Source: Calothrix sp. NIES-2100
GTDB lineage: Bacteria; Cyanobacteriota; Cyanobacteriia; Cyanobacteriales; Nostocaceae
Assembly: GCF_002368195.1 (NCBI RefSeq)
Contig: NZ_AP018178.1
Span: 8,382,645 to 8,446,644, forward strand
Reading direction: 5' to 3'
DNA: 64,000 bases
The translations under genes and the position numbers were made by a program. Positions 1 to 8,632 of the stretch are shown one piece after another; the stretch's first letter is position 1, and each line of letters starts with the position of its first letter. Under the pieces are notes generated by a model, which was given only the letters and a program-made list of their open reading frames with translations, was not told the origin of the DNA and searched no databases.

Positions 1-491
1 AAAACGTTCTGGGTTATTGAAAGTTTTAGATTTACGATTTGAGCTAACATTCTGTGAGTTAAAATTCATTTTTAGGAGTTCACTGACAGCGAAGGGCTTG
101 ATTATATAGTTCCTATTTAGCAGTCCTAAAAATGTAATGATAGTTACTCTTGATATTTAGTCAGACAATCAATTCTTTAATTCTATTTGCTGGCTCACTA
201 TTTTTTACATTTTGGATACTCTAGGTAAAGATTTCAGCAGGATGAAATGTTTAGCATGAGCCGATTTGGGAAATATTTGAAGAGAATTTGAGAAAATCCT
301 GTGTCGCTTTTTTCTGAGAAATTTCGGTAAGGAAATATCAAATATAAATTACAGCACATTTCATCTAAATGAGGTACACAAGGGCAAGATGCCCACACCA
401 CAAGTTGAACCACACTCTTAGGGCACAGCAGTGCTGTGCCCCTACGGCAAATGTGGTCTATTTACCTGAAAATAGCTGTTATTATAAATAA
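1..491. other. Intergenic region with a palindromic repeat
   Basis: No convincing gene is seen here. Around 395-480 lies a palindromic element: a GGGCACAGCAGTGCTGTGCC core flanked by sequence (GTGGTCTATTTACCTGAAAA on this strand) that recurs inverted at about 32297-32410, where a related pair of arms is present. It probably belongs to a dispersed repeat family. The rest is AT-rich and lies downstream of the minus-strand ABC permease gene. Confidence 0.5.
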
Positions 492-1637
492 CTAATCGGA
501 TAACTGCATTCGCTTTAATATTCGACGTGCAGCATTAAAAAGTAAGAACCCTAGGATAATTAGCATGATGATTGCAAACCAAACACCAGTCCATCCAGTA
601 CCGCGCACGTAAGCATCGCGAGTTATTTCAATATAATAACGGGCGGGAATAATGGCGGAAACTAGGGAGAGAGGGAAAGGAATATTACTGAGGGGGTAAA
701 TAAATCCAGATAGCAGTAAAGCTGTCAAGAAACCAACTAATGCTACAGCTTGAACAGCAGAATTTTGGTTATTTACACGCACACCAATTAATAAACCAAA
801 CATCACGCTATCTATGATAAATATGAGTGTACCTAGTAATAATGGTGTTGGCTCTACTGCCAAGCTTAATCGCCAAATGATTGCACTCATTACCGTAATT
901 AATAAAGCTTCGCTAATTCCAATTAAGAGGTAAGCCAAGCCTTTTCCTAATAGCAATTCTTCGGCAGTGAGGCTAGAGGCGTAAACTTGTAATATTGTCC
1001 CTTTATCTTTTTCTCGCACCATTGCGACTGCTGTTAATAATGAGGGATAAATCCAGAGAATAACTGCATAAAGACCAGGGACGATGTATAATGATTCTTT
1101 TCTGCCTGGGTTAAACCAGAGGCGGATATGAGCAACAATTTTATTAAATGAGGATTGTAGACCTGAATCTCTTAAGAAAAATATTGTGGTTGCTTGAATA
1201 CTATTTTTGATAATTCGTGCATTATTAACATCAGTTCCATCTACTAAAACTTGGACATCAGTACTTAAATCTGATTTAATGCGCCGACTGAAATCAGGGG
1301 GAATAATGACAGCAGCTTTTGCTAGTCCTTTATCGATAGCCTCTTGAGGATTGGAGATTTCAGCTTGGGATTTATTGGTGGAATTGAAAAGGGGAAATTT
1401 AAAATGATGAATTGGTTCAAATTGATTAGTAGCAAATAAGCGCTCAATATAGGCACGACTCAGGGGACTATTATCAAAATCTTGAATAAATAAAGGAATA
1501 TTTTTCGATTCTAGGCGAATCACAAAACCAAAAATAATTAAGGTCATTATTGGTAAGAGAAAAGCCAGCGCTAAGGAAAGGCGATCGCGCCTAAATTGTG
1601 CTAACTCTTTACGACATTGGGATAAAATTCTTTTCAT
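492..1637 (-). CDS. ABC-2 type efflux permease (YbhR/YbhS-like)
   Basis: Membrane subunit of an ABC exporter, 381 residues, of the ABC-2 class. There is an N-terminal membrane anchor at about residues 21-41, a large extracytoplasmic segment at about 45-190, and then five hydrophobic segments up to about residue 372, the usual ABC2_membrane_3 layout. It starts 17 nt downstream of the stop of the ATPase gene, with heptamer repeats in the junction, so it is very likely co-transcribed with the ATPase and the HlyD-type fusion protein. The set resembles the YbhGFSR multidrug/cation exporter but has one permease gene here rather than two. The substrate is unknown. Confidence 0.85.
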   Translation of the reverse strand: MKRILSQCRKELAQFRRDRLSLALAFLLPIMTLIIFGFVIRLESKNIPLFIQDFDNSPLSRAYIERLFATNQFEPIHHFKFPLFNSTNKSQAEISNPQEAIDKGLAKAAVIIPPDFSRRIKSDLSTDVQVLVDGTDVNNARIIKNSIQATTIFFLRDSGLQSSFNKIVAHIRLWFNPGRKESLYIVPGLYAVILWIYPSLLTAVAMVREKDKGTILQVYASSLTAEELLLGKGLAYLLIGISEALLITVMSAIIWRLSLAVEPTPLLLGTLIFIIDSVMFGLLIGVRVNNQNSAVQAVALVGFLTALLLSGFIYPLSNIPFPLSLVSAIIPARYYIEITRDAYVRGTGWTGVWFAIIMLIILGFLLFNAARRILKRMQLSD

Positions 1638-1677
1638 TTGTCATTTGTCATTTGTCAGTGGTCAGTTGTCATTTGTC
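1634..1677. repeat. STRR heptamer tract (TTTGTCA type)
   Basis: Tandem and near-tandem heptamers of the TTTGTCA/GTGGTCA type lie at the junction of the permease and ATPase genes. On the minus strand they encode the last few residues of the ATPase and form the spacer before the permease start. Short tandemly repeated heptamers of this kind are characteristic of filamentous heterocystous cyanobacteria. Confidence 0.6.
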
Positions 1678-3658
1678 CCCCCTGTCCTTCCTCCGTGCGT
1701 TGGACTATACCAATGAATGCATCTTCGAGGGAGAAGGGGATGGGACGTAGGGAGTGCAGATTTATCTGATTTGTTTGTAAAATTGAGCGAATATGGGGGA
1801 TATCTGCGTTGGGATGGTCGAGGACTAGGTGTAGGCGATCACCAAAAATTGATACTCGCCACGCAGCTAACTGGGTTTTCAGTAAATTAGACGCATCTTG
1901 AGTTTTATCTGTCACTATTTCTATCAACTGTCCGGGTTGAGCGGCTTTAATTTCACTGGGCGAACCTTGAACTACCATTTCCCCTGCTACCATAAACCCC
2001 ATACGGTTACATTGTTCCGCTTCTTCTAAATAATGGGTTGTCACTAGCACTGCTGTTCCCGATCTGGCAAACTCATTAATTAATCGCCAAAATTGACGGC
2101 GTGCTAAAGGATCTACTCCTGATGTCGGTTCATCGAGAAATAATATCTCTGGTTCGTGCATTACGGAAGCACCAAAGGCTACTCTTTGTTTCCAGCCTCC
2201 GGGAAGTTGTCCGGTGAGCATATTTTCTCTACCAATTAAGCCACAAGTCGCTAATACCCAGTCAATTTTGCTGCGCCGTAATTGTCTCGCCACACCGTAA
2301 ACGCCACAGTAAAATTCTAAATTCTGGATAATAGTTAAATCATCGTAGAGTGTGAATTTTTGACTCATGTAACCAATGCGTTTTCGCAAAGCGCTGCTAC
2401 GCAGATTTTGAGTTTGTCCCGCTAAGGTGATTTTTCCTGATGTTGGTTCTAGTAATCCGCAAAGAATTTTAATTGTAGTTGTCTTACCTGCACCATTGGC
2501 TCCGAGTAACCCATAAATTTCCCCATAGTGAATTTCTAAATCTACACCTTTAACTGCTGAGAAATCACCAAACACCTTTCTTAATTTATTTGCACCAATA
2601 GCGACCTCTCCCCCAACCCCTCCCCTATGAGGGGAGGGGAGATCATTTCCCCCTTCCCTACTAGGGAAGGGGGTTAGGGGGTTAGGTTGCTGCTGTCGAG
2701 AACGGGGAAAAGAAATAAATTCTGGGTCATTTCCCGATGCACGTAGGCGGGTAACAAATACGTTTTCTAGAGTTGCATCGGCTGTTTGGATATTATTAAG
2801 TTGTAGTTGCTGTTGGGCAAAAATTTTCTTAACTGTGGCGGTAGCTACTACAGCATCTTTTACCAATACATCTAATCTATCGCCAAAAGTTTGCACATCG
2901 ACAATTGATGATTGTGTATTATTTGTTGCATCTTGTAAGACTCGCTCGGCTGCTTCAATACTATTGGTGCGAACTTCTAGACGTTGTAAACCTAAACTTT
3001 CGCGTAACTGGGAAAGAGTACCAATTTGGTGAATTTCTCCTGCGTACATTAAAGCAATGCGATCGCATCTTTCGGCTTCATCTAAATAAGGTGTCGCCAC
3101 AACTACTGTTACTCCCTCAGCTGCGATCGCCGCTAGGACATCCCAAAATTCCCGTCGCGATACCGGATCAACACCTGTCGTCGGTTCATCCAACAACAAA
3201 ATTTCCGGTTGGGAAATCAACGCACAGCACAAAGCCAACTTCTGCTTCATTCCACCGGAGAGACGACCAGCCAAGCGATCGCCAAATTTTTCCAAGCTCA
3301 TCAATCGCAAGTATTTATGGCGACGCTGAACAAAAGTATTCTCAGTAACTTCACGTAACCCCGCACTATAGCGGAGATTTTCATCAATGCTCAGGTCAAG
3401 ATAAAGAGAAAATTGCTGTGTCAAGTAACCAATAGATAAACGCGCATCACGGGGAGGTTTACCTAAAATCTGGATATTCCCCCCTGACGCTTCCATCACC
3501 CCCCCTAAAATGTGGAATGTCGTAGTTTTTCCCGCACCATCAGGGCCGATTAAGCCAAAAATTTCTCCCTGCTTCACGGTAAAATCAATTCCCTTCACGG
3601 CAACTAATTTACCGTAACGTTTATGTAAAGCCTCCACTTGAATTACGGTATTTGTCAT
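1655..3658 (-). CDS. ABC exporter ATPase with two fused nucleotide-binding domains
   Basis: 667-residue cytoplasmic ATPase of the YbhF/RbbA type, with two NBDs in one chain. NBD1 has Walker A GPDGAGKTT, signature LSGGMKQKL and Walker B LLLDEPTTGVD. NBD2 has Walker A GANGAGKTT, a degenerate signature LPGGWKQRV and Walker B LFLDEPTSGVD. Residues of about 324-350 between the domains are proline/glycine-rich and are encoded by two GC-rich hairpin repeats (2605-2690) that stay in frame. The C-terminal dozen residues run into STRR heptamers. The gene sits between the HlyD-like gene upstream and the ABC-2 permease downstream in one operon; it should power export by that permease. Confidence 0.88.
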   Translation of the reverse strand: MTNTVIQVEALHKRYGKLVAVKGIDFTVKQGEIFGLIGPDGAGKTTTFHILGGVMEASGGNIQILGKPPRDARLSIGYLTQQFSLYLDLSIDENLRYSAGLREVTENTFVQRRHKYLRLMSLEKFGDRLAGRLSGGMKQKLALCCALISQPEILLLDEPTTGVDPVSRREFWDVLAAIAAEGVTVVVATPYLDEAERCDRIALMYAGEIHQIGTLSQLRESLGLQRLEVRTNSIEAAERVLQDATNNTQSSIVDVQTFGDRLDVLVKDAVVATATVKKIFAQQQLQLNNIQTADATLENVFVTRLRASGNDPEFISFPRSRQQQPNPLTPFPSREGGNDLPSPHRGGVGGEVAIGANKLRKVFGDFSAVKGVDLEIHYGEIYGLLGANGAGKTTTIKILCGLLEPTSGKITLAGQTQNLRSSALRKRIGYMSQKFTLYDDLTIIQNLEFYCGVYGVARQLRRSKIDWVLATCGLIGRENMLTGQLPGGWKQRVAFGASVMHEPEILFLDEPTSGVDPLARRQFWRLINEFARSGTAVLVTTHYLEEAEQCNRMGFMVAGEMVVQGSPSEIKAAQPGQLIEIVTDKTQDASNLLKTQLAAWRVSIFGDRLHLVLDHPNADIPHIRSILQTNQINLHSLRPIPFSLEDAFIGIVQRTEEGQGGQMTTDH
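2605..2690. repeat. Palindromic repeat pair read in frame as ATPase linker
   Basis: Two hairpin-forming GC-rich blocks, one around CCCCTCCCCTATGAGGGGAG and one around CCCTTCCCTACTAGGGAAGG, lie inside the coding sequence of the double ATPase exactly between its two NBDs. Similar blocks occur in non-coding DNA at 3780-3810, 6100-6130 and 32530-32620. This indicates a dispersed repeat that was accepted into a tolerant interdomain linker. Confidence 0.7.
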
Positions 3659-3710
3659 TTGTCAGTTGTCATTTGTCATTTGTCAATGGTCAATGGTCAA
3701 TGGTCATTTG
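3655..3710. repeat. STRR heptamer tract (TTTGTCA / ATGGTCA)
   Basis: About eight consecutive heptamers, first TTTGTCA/GTTGTCA and then ATGGTCA, immediately upstream of the ATPase start. The period is exactly 7 nt. This is typical cyanobacterial STRR sequence and may separate the ATPase from its own 5' signals. Confidence 0.65.
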
Positions 3711-3728
3711 TAGGGGCGGGGTTTCCCC

Positions 3729-3921
3729 CATTGGTGTCAACTTAAGTTAAAAGGCTTATCCCACAAGCGTTTTACCCCACCCCTCAATCCCCTCCCCGTT
3801 TACGGGGAGGGGAGGTTTTGCGTCAGCAAAGCCGGGGTGGGGTAACGCGGATCTTGATTTTAAGTGAGAGAATTTGCTCATCAAGTCTTGATAAGGGTTT
3901 CACGTTAAGTTGACACCAATG
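3729..3921. mobile_element. MITE-like element, copy 1 (193 bp)
   Basis: A non-coding element with terminal inverted repeats CATTGGTGTCAACTTAA and TTAAGTTGACACCAATG. It is flanked by a 9-bp direct duplication GGTTTCCCC (3720-3728 and 3922-3930) and inserted inside a palindromic GGGGCGGGGTTTCCCCGCCC repeat. The interior holds a GC-rich hairpin (3777-3812) and a conserved right half. Copy 2 at 6043-6235 is nearly identical and also 193 bp; copy 3 at 32470-32664 shares the ends but has a diverged interior. There is no transposase, so movement would need one encoded elsewhere. Confidence 0.8.
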
Positions 3922-4000
3922 GGTTTCCCCGCCCATTACGACGATCCATGACATAAAATCATGGATTGAATCGGTATCAGCTGGAAATTTTAGTTTCAAA

Positions 4001-4252
4001 GCCGCAACTTCCAAGCAAAAAGCCGCAACTTCCAAGCAAAAAGCCGCAACTTCCAAGCAAAAAGCCGCAACTTCCAAGCTCAAAGCCGCAACTTCCAGGC
4101 TCAAAGGCTCAACTTCCAAGCTCAAAGCCGCAACTTCCAGGCTCAAAGGCTCAACCTCCAGCTTCAAAGGCTCAACTTCCAAGCTCAAAGCCGCAACTTC
4201 CAGGCTCAAAGGCTCAACCTCCAGCTTCAAAGGCTCAACTTCCAAGCTCAAA
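4001..4252. repeat. 21-nt tandem repeat array 1 (about 12 units)
   Basis: About 12 head-to-tail units of exactly 21 nt, consensus near AACTTCCAAGCTCAAAGCC plus two bases, with sub-variants (AAGCAAAAA versus AGGCTCAAA versus AGCTTCAAA) in patterned blocks. Because 21 is a multiple of 3, both strands stay open as heptapeptide repeats: minus LEVEPLS/LEVAALS, plus KPQLPSS. On the minus strand an ATG at 4266 would read through the array and stop inside the adjacent MITE (3823). The array lies between the membrane-fusion gene and the ATPase gene of the efflux operon. I treat it as a minisatellite; translation is unproven. Confidence 0.8.
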
Positions 4253-4317
4253 TACTCAAACGACATCCTCACTTCATCACAACTTTTGTCCTCCCCTGCT
4301 CCCCTGCTCCCCAATCC

Positions 4318-5586
4318 CTACTTCCCCATCTCTGGTGTAATATTAATCTCGGCATCCGCTGGCATTCCCGGCTTGGCTAATCCGGCTGGGTTGTCGATGG
4401 TGATTTTCACACCAAAAACTTGTTTAACTCGGTCTTGTTGGAAATAAATATTCTCAGGTGTAAAAGATGCTTGGGTATCAATTGCAGCAATTTTGGCACT
4501 TAGGGGTTGTTGGGGTGCTGAATCTAAAAAGATCTTAGCTTCTTGACCGATGCGAACTTTACCAATATTACCTTGGGGGATAAAAGCACGTAGATAAACT
4601 TTACTCGGATCAATGACTGTGAGCAAAGTTTTGCCGGTGGTAACAACTGCACCAGGTTCGACACTGCGGCTGATAACTACCCCGTTAATGGGACTAGTTA
4701 CATTGAGGTCGGCAATTTTCGCTTTCATTTCTTGCAAAGAGGCTTTAGCATTGGCGACATCAGCCTGTGCTGCGGCTAGTTTCAAGCGAGTTTGAGCTAA
4801 TTGGGTGTTTAAACCTGAGAGTTGAGTGCTGCGGATGGCGGGATTTAATCCGACACTTTGAGCTTGTGTTAATTGTCCTTGAGCAGAATTGACTAATTTG
4901 CGAAAAGAATTTACTGCTGCTTGGCGTGAGTTGAGATTAGCTAATGCACTTTCCCAGTTTGTTTGAGCTTGGTCAAATTGTTGTTTAGCAACAGCCCCTT
5001 GATTTACCAATTTAGTGTAGCGATCGCGATTCATTTGCGCTAGTTTCAACTCAGATTTGGCTTGTTCCACCTGAGCGATCGCTTGATTTAGCTGAGCTTG
5101 GCTGGAAGCTACTGATGATTCAGCCTGAAAAATCCGACCTTGCGCATCTCCCATCGACTGTTTTAAGGTCAGTTGATTCTCGCGAATTTGGCTTTCTAAA
5201 AGATTAATTTGTAATCTTGCTTGTTCTTGTTGTTGTTGCATTCCATCGACACGAGCAGATGCGCCTTTAAGTTGAGCTTGAATCTCTGCGTCATCTAGCT
5301 GGACAATTACTTGTCCTTTGTGAACTTCATCGCCTTCGCGCACTGCTACAGAGGCGATGCGTCCTGCTACTTTAGCGCCAATATCAGTTTCATAACCTTC
5401 AATGCGACCGCTAACATGCAGTGTATTAACTGCGGAACGAGATGAGATCACATACGATGTGAAAATCCCAATACCTGTGAGTAATAAGCCTAATGGAATT
5501 AGTAAACGCGGCGAGAGTCTGCGTTTAGCTTGATCTGATGCTGTGGTATCAAAAGGTTCTTGGGGTGGGGAGAGTGGCTGAACCAT
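4318..5586 (-). CDS. HlyD-family membrane fusion protein of ABC efflux (YbhG-like)
   Basis: Periplasmic adaptor of an ABC exporter, 422 residues. It has one N-terminal membrane segment at about residues 28-48, a biotinyl-lipoyl half motif near 60-95 (IEGYETDIGAKVAGRI), a long glutamine/alanine-rich coiled-coil hairpin at about 95-285, the second lipoyl half (LNVTSPINGVVISRSVEPG) and a beta-barrel to the end. It is the first gene of the efflux operon on the minus strand, followed after a tandem array and a MITE by the double ATPase and the permease. It probably bridges the inner-membrane exporter to a TolC-like outer-membrane channel encoded elsewhere. Confidence 0.88.
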   Translation of the reverse strand: MVQPLSPPQEPFDTTASDQAKRRLSPRLLIPLGLLLTGIGIFTSYVISSRSAVNTLHVSGRIEGYETDIGAKVAGRIASVAVREGDEVHKGQVIVQLDDAEIQAQLKGASARVDGMQQQQEQARLQINLLESQIRENQLTLKQSMGDAQGRIFQAESSVASSQAQLNQAIAQVEQAKSELKLAQMNRDRYTKLVNQGAVAKQQFDQAQTNWESALANLNSRQAAVNSFRKLVNSAQGQLTQAQSVGLNPAIRSTQLSGLNTQLAQTRLKLAAAQADVANAKASLQEMKAKIADLNVTSPINGVVISRSVEPGAVVTTGKTLLTVIDPSKVYLRAFIPQGNIGKVRIGQEAKIFLDSAPQQPLSAKIAAIDTQASFTPENIYFQQDRVKQVFGVKITIDNPAGLAKPGMPADAEINITPEMGK

Positions 5587-5940
5587 ATTTTTTCGGGGTT
5601 TGAAAGTAAATCAAACTGAAAATTATAATTGTGCTTGCCCAGGAGATTAAGCCTGAGTACATAGGTTATAGTATGTCGGCTATGCCTTACACAACCCGGA
5701 TATCTCAGGCATAGCAATATTTAAATGATCGCAGAAGTTTTGAGGGCTTGTTGAATTCTGGCTAGGAACTTATACGCCAGATTAGGTGATGCGATCGCTA
5801 ACACTCAATCTTAAGAAACTTAGGTACAAGACAAACCTCAAGCCTAAAAAGGGGAGCATCCCATTTTTGCCGTGAATATAGCGCTTCTGGTTTGGATGCA
5901 ATACAAAACTATAACAGTCCTAAATCATTTGTGAAAAATT

Positions 5941-5973
5941 AGATCCCGGACTTCTTTGAGAAGTCCGGGATCT
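5941..5973. repeat. Perfect 15-bp-stem hairpin
   Basis: AGATCCCGGACTTCT pairs perfectly with AGAAGTCCGGGATCT across a 3-nt loop. There is no T-tract after it on either strand and no gene next to it, so a REP-like repeat is more likely than a terminator. Confidence 0.6.
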
Positions 5974-6042
5974 GAGCATCTCGATTTTCACAAATCAAAT
6001 AGGAATGCTATATATCCTAGCGTGTAGGGGCACGGCACTGCC

Positions 6043-6235
6043 CATTGGTGTCAACTTAAGTTAAAAGGCTTATCCCACAAGCGTTTTACCCCACCCCTCA
6101 ATCCCCTCCCCGTTTACGGGGAGGGGAGGTTTTGCGTCAGCAAAGCCGGGGTGGGGTAACGCGGATCTTGATTTTAAGTGAGAGAATTTGCTTATCAAGT
6201 CTTGGCAAGGGTTTCGCGTTAAGTTGACACGTAAG
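6043..6235. mobile_element. MITE-like element, copy 2 (193 bp)
   Basis: Nearly identical to the element at 3729-3921, including length, left end CATTGGTGTCAACTTAA and the GC-rich inner hairpin. The last five bases of the right end have drifted (GACACGTAAG). It is flanked by a 9-bp direct duplication GGCACTGCC (6034-6042 and 6236-6244) and inserted in the centre of a GGGGCACGG...CCGTGCCCTT palindrome. Confidence 0.8.
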
Positions 6236-6827
6236 GGCACTGCCGTGCCCTTACGTGTGTATTGGACTCAAGCGCCAAAACTCCAATCTGTTCTTTCAGT
6301 GTCCAGGGTTGTAAAGCTCGCAGAGATACATGGAACACAGAAAGAATAGCCTGATTAACATACAAGTTTGGTAGTGAGGTTGGTGGGAATTACAAACCTT
6401 GTGCCGATTGCTGCATCAAAGCCAGATATTGTGGTGCTTTGTAGCTGCAAAACAATACCAAATTGCCGATGTCAATTTAAAAATCTGCCTTTGGATATAA
6501 GCTAGATTTTTTATTCTATGCGTTGTGTTAGTAAATTCTACAGAAATATATCCGTAGACTTATTGTCTTACACAGAAACTCAAAGCATACCGACTAAGTA
6601 AACAAAATTTTAGATAAGACATCTTACTTTAGTAGTAAAGTAATACCTTATAATCAGAGTAAAAACGTTACAAGAAAAATTAAAATATTAGATTCCAAAA
6701 AGTAGGAAAAGTGGGAAAGGTGGGAAAGGTGGGAGCTTTTATATAAACCGTTGACAAGCTTTTTAATAATTTGTTATTTATTATTACAGCCAAGGCGAAA
6801 ACACCTATACACTTTCTGGAGGCAATT

Positions 6828-7040
6828 ATGGCTAACAATAATGATTTGACAAACATCAAAAACCAAGAAATTATTGTTGAGGAAATTAACGAGGAAGAAT
6901 TAGACGGAGTAGTAGGAGGAGGACTTACCGATATAACCGGCCCAGCACTTGGGACAGTCTTCGGTGTGACCGCAATTGTTGAAGGAGTTTTGGGATACGC
7001 TTTGCCGGCACTAGGAGCGCTTTTAGGACCAAAACAATAA
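6828..7040 (+). CDS. Double-glycine leader peptide precursor, hydrophobic core
   Basis: 70-residue precursor. The ATG at 6828 is preceded by CTGGAGG 5 nt away, which decides this start over an upstream in-frame start at 6771. The leader has acidic residues ending in EEELDGVVGG, a typical double-glycine site for C39-peptidase exporters. The predicted core (about 31-35 residues) is hydrophobic and Gly/Ala-rich (GPALGTVFGV, ALPALGALLG), like pore-forming bacteriocins, and has no Cys. It is the first of seven leader-sharing genes before an NHLM-type exporter. Family: the loose cyanobacterial GG-leader bacteriocin-like group; activity is unknown. Confidence 0.7.
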   Translation: MANNNDLTNIKNQEIIVEEINEEELDGVVGGGLTDITGPALGTVFGVTAIVEGVLGYALPALGALLGPKQ

Positions 7041-7777
7041 TCAATCTGCCAAATCCGACGAAGTCAAGTTTAAAAAATGCGATTTCTAAGATATGAGGTT
7101 ATTTGAGCGAAGCAATATCATAAACTCAAGGTAATTCTTGAGATGTAAATAAAAACAGGGAAACAGCTACTATAAAACTATTAGCCTGCAAAGGTTATTG
7201 TTTTGATAAAAGTTTGTTAACCGAAGATAGTACTACAAATTAATCTTCGTTGTCGCTCAAATAATACTTAGTGTTACCCTAATTAAACACTCCTCATTAT
7301 CTATCTGCTATTGTAACCAGAAGTCGGAATATTCCGACTTCTGAAATTTCTCATGACACTCCTGTGTTCATAACCTATTTATGCCGGAAGTCTCAAATTG
7401 GAATTGAGATTGAGAATTTGAGATTTTAGTGCTTCAGTGCCGTAATAAAGATGCATGATGCTGCCAACTTCAACAGTCATCTGCTAAGCATGTAGCTAAG
7501 ATTTTTACAGAGCTTATTAATAGTTCACTTTGAGCGAAATGCAAAGCATAGTAGCCTATGTTATTTCGTTAAAAATCGTAGTCTTAAACTTATGTATCGA
7601 GAAACATGAGTAAGACCAATCGGAAACTTTAAAAAATTGAAAACTGAAAATAGCTGAAAGTTGGGTAAGTAGAAAAGGCAGAATCTTTTGGATTAACTTT
7701 TGAAAAGCTATTAAAGAAACTATTACTGGTGAAGACATCGCAAATGCAAACCGTTTGGATAATTTTTGAGGAAAATT
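7041..7777. other. Intergenic region between leader-peptide genes
   Basis: AT-rich spacer of about 740 nt. The only clear structure is a 26-nt perfect palindrome (7318-7343). No tRNA, and no open frame I would accept as a gene; the minus-strand frame across 7556-7822 overlaps the next peptide gene and lacks family features. Confidence 0.4.
7318..7343. repeat. 26-nt perfect palindrome
   Basis: CAGAAGTCGGAAT is followed directly by its reverse complement ATTCCGACTTCTG with no loop. No U-rich tail follows. It could be an operator, a factor-dependent transcript end or a dispersed repeat; it lies about 280 nt downstream of the first peptide gene. Confidence 0.6.
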
Positions 7778-8062
7778 ATGGCTAAGGTAAATCAAGTGAG
7801 TTTCAAATCCATCCGTAATCAAAAAGTTACTGTCGAGGAACTGATAGATGGTGAATTAAAGGGAATAGTGGGAGGAGTTGTTTCTTCCTATACTTCAGAG
7901 GTAAATACGACTTCAACTGATGGAACTAACTCTAGCATTGTAGACTCTACTCAAGAAATTGTGGATTTGAAAAATAAGACAAGAACACGCAAAATTCAAA
8001 AAACAACGATTTTAAATGGAGTAGCGCAAAGCATAGCATCAGTGGAGACTTCACCTATTTAG
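7778..8062 (+). CDS. Double-glycine leader peptide precursor, Ser/Thr-rich core
   Basis: 94-residue precursor starting at the ATG at 7778 (TGAGGA about 7 nt upstream). The leader SIRNQKVTVEELIDGELKGIVGG ends at residue 33 in a GG site and resembles that of the 6828 gene (IKNQEIIVEEINEEELDGVVGG, with conserved N-Q and VEE). The core is polar, Ser/Thr/Lys-rich and Cys-free, with no similarity to the other cores here. A strong terminator follows at 8118. Function beyond being an exported peptide is unknown. Confidence 0.62.
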   Translation: MAKVNQVSFKSIRNQKVTVEELIDGELKGIVGGVVSSYTSEVNTTSTDGTNSSIVDSTQEIVDLKNKTRTRKIQKTTILNGVAQSIASVETSPI

Positions 8063-8117
8063 CATTCACAGCAATTCAACTTAAATTTATAGTTTGTGTA
8101 TTCAAGTGAAAGTAGGT

Positions 8118-8151
8118 ATCCCCGACTTATAAAGAAGTTGGGGATTTTTTT
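8118..8151 (+). terminator. Rho-independent terminator
   Basis: An 11-bp stem ATCCCCGACTT / AAGTTGGGGAT (one G-T pair) with a 6-nt loop and six or seven T. It lies about 55 nt after the 7778 peptide gene and separates it from the tandem family. Confidence 0.8.
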
Positions 8152-8632
8152 ATGAAAAATTTAGTATGTTTTACGTCGCCTCTACCCTATGTTCTGTAAT
8201 ACTTGTAGTCACTTTTTCAAAATTTCATTTTTAGGTATCCCGTCTACTTTAAACATCGATTTTTAACGTCTCAAGAGTTTATAAAACTATTGCAAAATTC
8301 CCAAAATTACTACTTTTAGTAGATTGAAATAACGCCAACGTTTTATAATCCTTAAAAACCTAGACTTTAAAAATACAATATATTAACTTCATCATTACTT
8401 CATATTTTTTTGTTTAAAAGAATGTATTATTTAAATATAGTGAAATTCAAACAAAGCAATCAAAACAAACGTCGTTAAACTCATTGCATAAATATTGTTT
8501 AACGGCAGGGTTAATAACAAATATCGTTAGATATTTAAGAATCTAATAATTTTTGTTATTGGCAATTAGTTTGGTTAAGCAAAAGAAAAACTTCACTATT
8601 CCAAAGCCATTTTGTACAAGGAAGGAAATTTT
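8152..8632. other. AT-rich promoter region of the tandem peptide family
   Basis: About 480 nt with no gene. It is strongly AT-rich and should hold the promoter of the four-gene tandem peptide family. I see no operator that I can name. Confidence 0.4.

Larger units (their letters stand above)
5587..6827. other. 1.2-kb intergenic region rich in repeats
   Basis: The divergent spacer between the efflux operon (minus) and the first leader-peptide gene (plus). It contains a perfect hairpin (5941-5973), MITE copy 2 with its host palindrome (6020-6255), and G-rich direct repeats GTGGGAAAG at about 6700-6735 shortly before the peptide gene. No open frame here looks like a gene. Confidence 0.5.

Noticed and set aside
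4001..4252. CRISPR array
   Set aside because: Units are directly adjacent with no unique spacers; it is a tandem repeat. The same holds for 19911-20190 and 32734-32880.
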